Origin: Sphingomonas nostoxanthinifaciens
GTDB lineage: Bacteria; Pseudomonadota; Alphaproteobacteria; Sphingomonadales; Sphingomonadaceae
Length of the DNA stretch: 64,000 nt
NCBI RefSeq assembly: GCF_019930585.1
Contig: NZ_CP082839.1
Location: forward strand, 2,600,001-2,664,000
Direction: 5' to 3'
Below, in pieces: positions 62,746-64,000 of this stretch. The position numbers were made by a program, and so were the translations under genes. The notes below the pieces were generated by a model. It was not told the origin of the DNA and did not search any database. It saw only the letters and a program-made list of their open reading frames with translations. Every line of letters starts with the position of its first letter. Positions within the stretch are counted from its first letter, which is position 1.

Positions 62746-64000
62746 TCAGCCGGCGATCGCCGGCCGGCCGGCCTTGGCCAGGATCGGGTTCAGCTTCGCG
62801 CGCGTCGCCGCCATCGCCTGATCGTAGGCCGTCTGCTGGGCGGCGAGCCGCGCCGTCAGCACGTCCGCCACGACATAGCTCTGGTCGGTCGGCGCGCCCG
62901 GCCCGTCCATCGCCACCCGCATCAGCGCGGCGATCTGGTTGTTGAGCTTGATCGGGAAGTTGAGCGGATCCTGCCCGCTGCGATTGCGCACCTGATAGAG
63001 CGCCTCCTCGATCGTGGTCAGCTTGGCGAGCAATGGTGCCGCAGCCCGATCGAGGCCGGGCGCCGCCTTGGCGTCGTCGGCGAGCTTCGCGCGCAGATCG
63101 CGGATATGGATGACCATCGTATTGGCCTGCGACACCTCGTCGCGCAGCCGCATCGCCAGCTTATATTGCTTGTCGAGATCGGCGGCGGTGACGGTGGGCG
63201 TGCGCGGATCGGGCAGGATGGTCAACGTCTGCGTCTGCACGACGCCGTCCGCGGTGACGCGCAGCTGATAGTCGCCGGGGAGCGCCATCGGGCCGCGATC
63301 GGCGCTCGCGCCCCACAGGATCATGCCCGAAAACTTGACCGCGCCCGGCCAATAGCCGTTCCATTCGGTGCGGTTGAGCCCGGCCAGCCGCGTCGGCGGC
63401 TTGGGCTTGGGCCGATCGTCGCCGCCGGTATTCTCCTCGGCCTTCTCAGCTTCCTTGTCCGCCGCCGCGTCGCCGCTGGCGGTGTGGACGACCTGGCCGT
63501 CCTTGAGCACTTCGATCGTGATGTGCGTCGCGGGCTTGGCGAGGCTGTAGTCGATCACCGCCTTGTCGACGCCGCTTGTCATCGGCCGCGGCGCATAGAG
63601 GTGGAGCGGCTCGGCGGCGATGCCGGGCGCGTACTGGCGCAGCGCCGCCACGTCGTCGAGGATGTAGAAGGATCGGCCATGCGTCGCGATCACCACGTCC
63701 GCGCCATGGATCGTGATGTCGGAGACCTGCGTATCGGGCAGGTTCAGCCGCAGCGACTGCCAGTGATCGCCATCGTCGTAGGACAGATAGATGCCATGCT
63801 CGGTGCCGGCATAGAGCATGCCCTCGCGCACCGGATCCTCGCGCACGACGCGCGGGAAATCGTCGGCGGGAATGCCTGCCACGATCTTCGTCCACGTCCG
63901 CCCATAATCGTGCGTGCGGAAGATGTAGGGCGCGCGATCGCCGAGCTGATAGCGATTTGCGGCGAGATAGGCGGTCGCCGCATCATGCCACGACGCATCG
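62746..64000 (-). CDS. Giant secreted beta-propeller protein, copy 3 (5' part outside window)
   Basis: The last 417 residues are visible, in frame to the window edge (DASWHDAATAYLAANRYQLG at the edge). They contain two last propeller blades (YIFRTHDYGRTWTKIVAGI; GIYLSYDDGDHWQSLRLNLP), ATHGRSFYILDDVAALRQYA as in copy 2, a linker rich in Lys/Glu/Pro, and the helical C-terminus (AMRLRDEVSQANTMVIHIRD). It lies 56 bases upstream of copy 2, giving at least three propeller genes plus PepSY in one operon. Confidence 0.85.
   Translation of the reverse strand, partial: DASWHDAATAYLAANRYQLGDRAPYIFRTHDYGRTWTKIVAGIPADDFPRVVREDPVREGMLYAGTEHGIYLSYDDGDHWQSLRLNLPDTQVSDITIHGADVVIATHGRSFYILDDVAALRQYAPGIAAEPLHLYAPRPMTSGVDKAVIDYSLAKPATHITIEVLKDGQVVHTASGDAAADKEAEKAEENTGGDDRPKPKPPTRLAGLNRTEWNGYWPGAVKFSGMILWGASADRGPMALPGDYQLRVTADGVVQTQTLTILPDPRTPTVTAADLDKQYKLAMRLRDEVSQANTMVIHIRDLRAKLADDAKAAPGLDRAAAPLLAKLTTIEEALYQVRNRSGQDPLNFPIKLNNQIAALMRVAMDGPGAPTDQSYVVADVLTARLAAQQTAYDQAMAATRAKLNPILAKAGRPAIAG

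Noticed and set aside
60131..62821. 896-codon plus-strand frame opposite propeller copy 2
   Set aside because: Antisense artefact; repeated Arg/Asp/His pattern simply mirrors the BNR repeats.
1..64000. CRISPR array, tRNA/rRNA genes, insertion sequences, prophage or integrase
   Set aside because: No spaced direct-repeat arrays, no recognisable RNA genes, and no transposase or integrase motifs were seen on either strand.

Overview
The window is GC-rich, densely coded bacterial chromosome. Gene content points to an alphaproteobacterium of the Sphingomonas type. The markers are a PEPxxWA-CTERM sorting signal, a DUF6481 protein, a TorF-type porin, a NodT-type outer-membrane efflux lipoprotein, a TonB-dependent receptor and a ydbH-ynbE-ydbL operon. 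This assignment is inferred from families; no 16S rRNA gene is present. I saw no tRNA, rRNA, CRISPR array, insertion sequence or phage gene. No stretch longer than 300 bases lacks a gene.

Layout. 1-5.2 kb: a lytic transglycosylase cut by the window edge, two tandem Tat-exported ferritin-like proteins, a Crp/Fnr regulator, a small secreted protein, and an ECF sigma/RskA-type anti-sigma pair. 5.4-9.6 kb: a chemoreceptor with cheW, then a frameshifted SDR gene divergent from a LysR regulator. 9.6-15.6 kb: ydbH-ynbE-ydbL, a degenerate RNase HI, a YegD-like Hsp70, a UVR-motif protein and a small His/Cys-rich secreted protein. 15.8-25.2 kb: aldehyde dehydrogenase with DUF779, then a LysR gene divergent from a four-gene RND efflux operon that starts with an alpha/beta-hydrolase-like protein lacking its nucleophile. 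25.3-29.7 kb: cupredoxin and PEP-CTERM genes divergent from an operon of ECF sigma, anti-sigma, secreted subtilase and TorF porin.

29.8-41.2 kb: a glycosidase-like protein and a frameshifted DUF5703 protein, an AttEFGH/LolCDE-like set (ATPase, FtsX-type permease, CrtC/AttH lipocalin), a LysR regulator, and an SDR/carboxymuconolactone-decarboxylase/ABM/cupin operon. 41.3-46.6 kb: a two-component system, TonB receptor and class A acid phosphatase, headed by a PhoB-box-like repeat. 46.7-49.5 kb: small genes, a spermidine-synthase-like protein and a dienelactone hydrolase. 49.8-55.1 kb: a paoABC-type periplasmic molybdenum aldehyde oxidoreductase with XdhC and MobA/MocA-like maturation proteins. 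55.1-64.0 kb, minus strand: a PepSY membrane protein behind three tandem giant secreted beta-propeller (BNR/sortilin-like) proteins, the last cut by the window edge.

Most operons use 1-14 base start/stop overlaps (ATGA, GTGA, TGATG), which supports the start choices and suggests translational coupling. The most original candidate system is at 26.5-29.7 kb. There the periplasmic half of the anti-sigma factor looks like a subtilisin propeptide, and the next gene encodes a secreted subtilase, so protease and anti-sigma factor may form a sensing pair. Two genes carry single-base deletions (near 8315 and 32460); these are either real pseudogenes or assembly errors.
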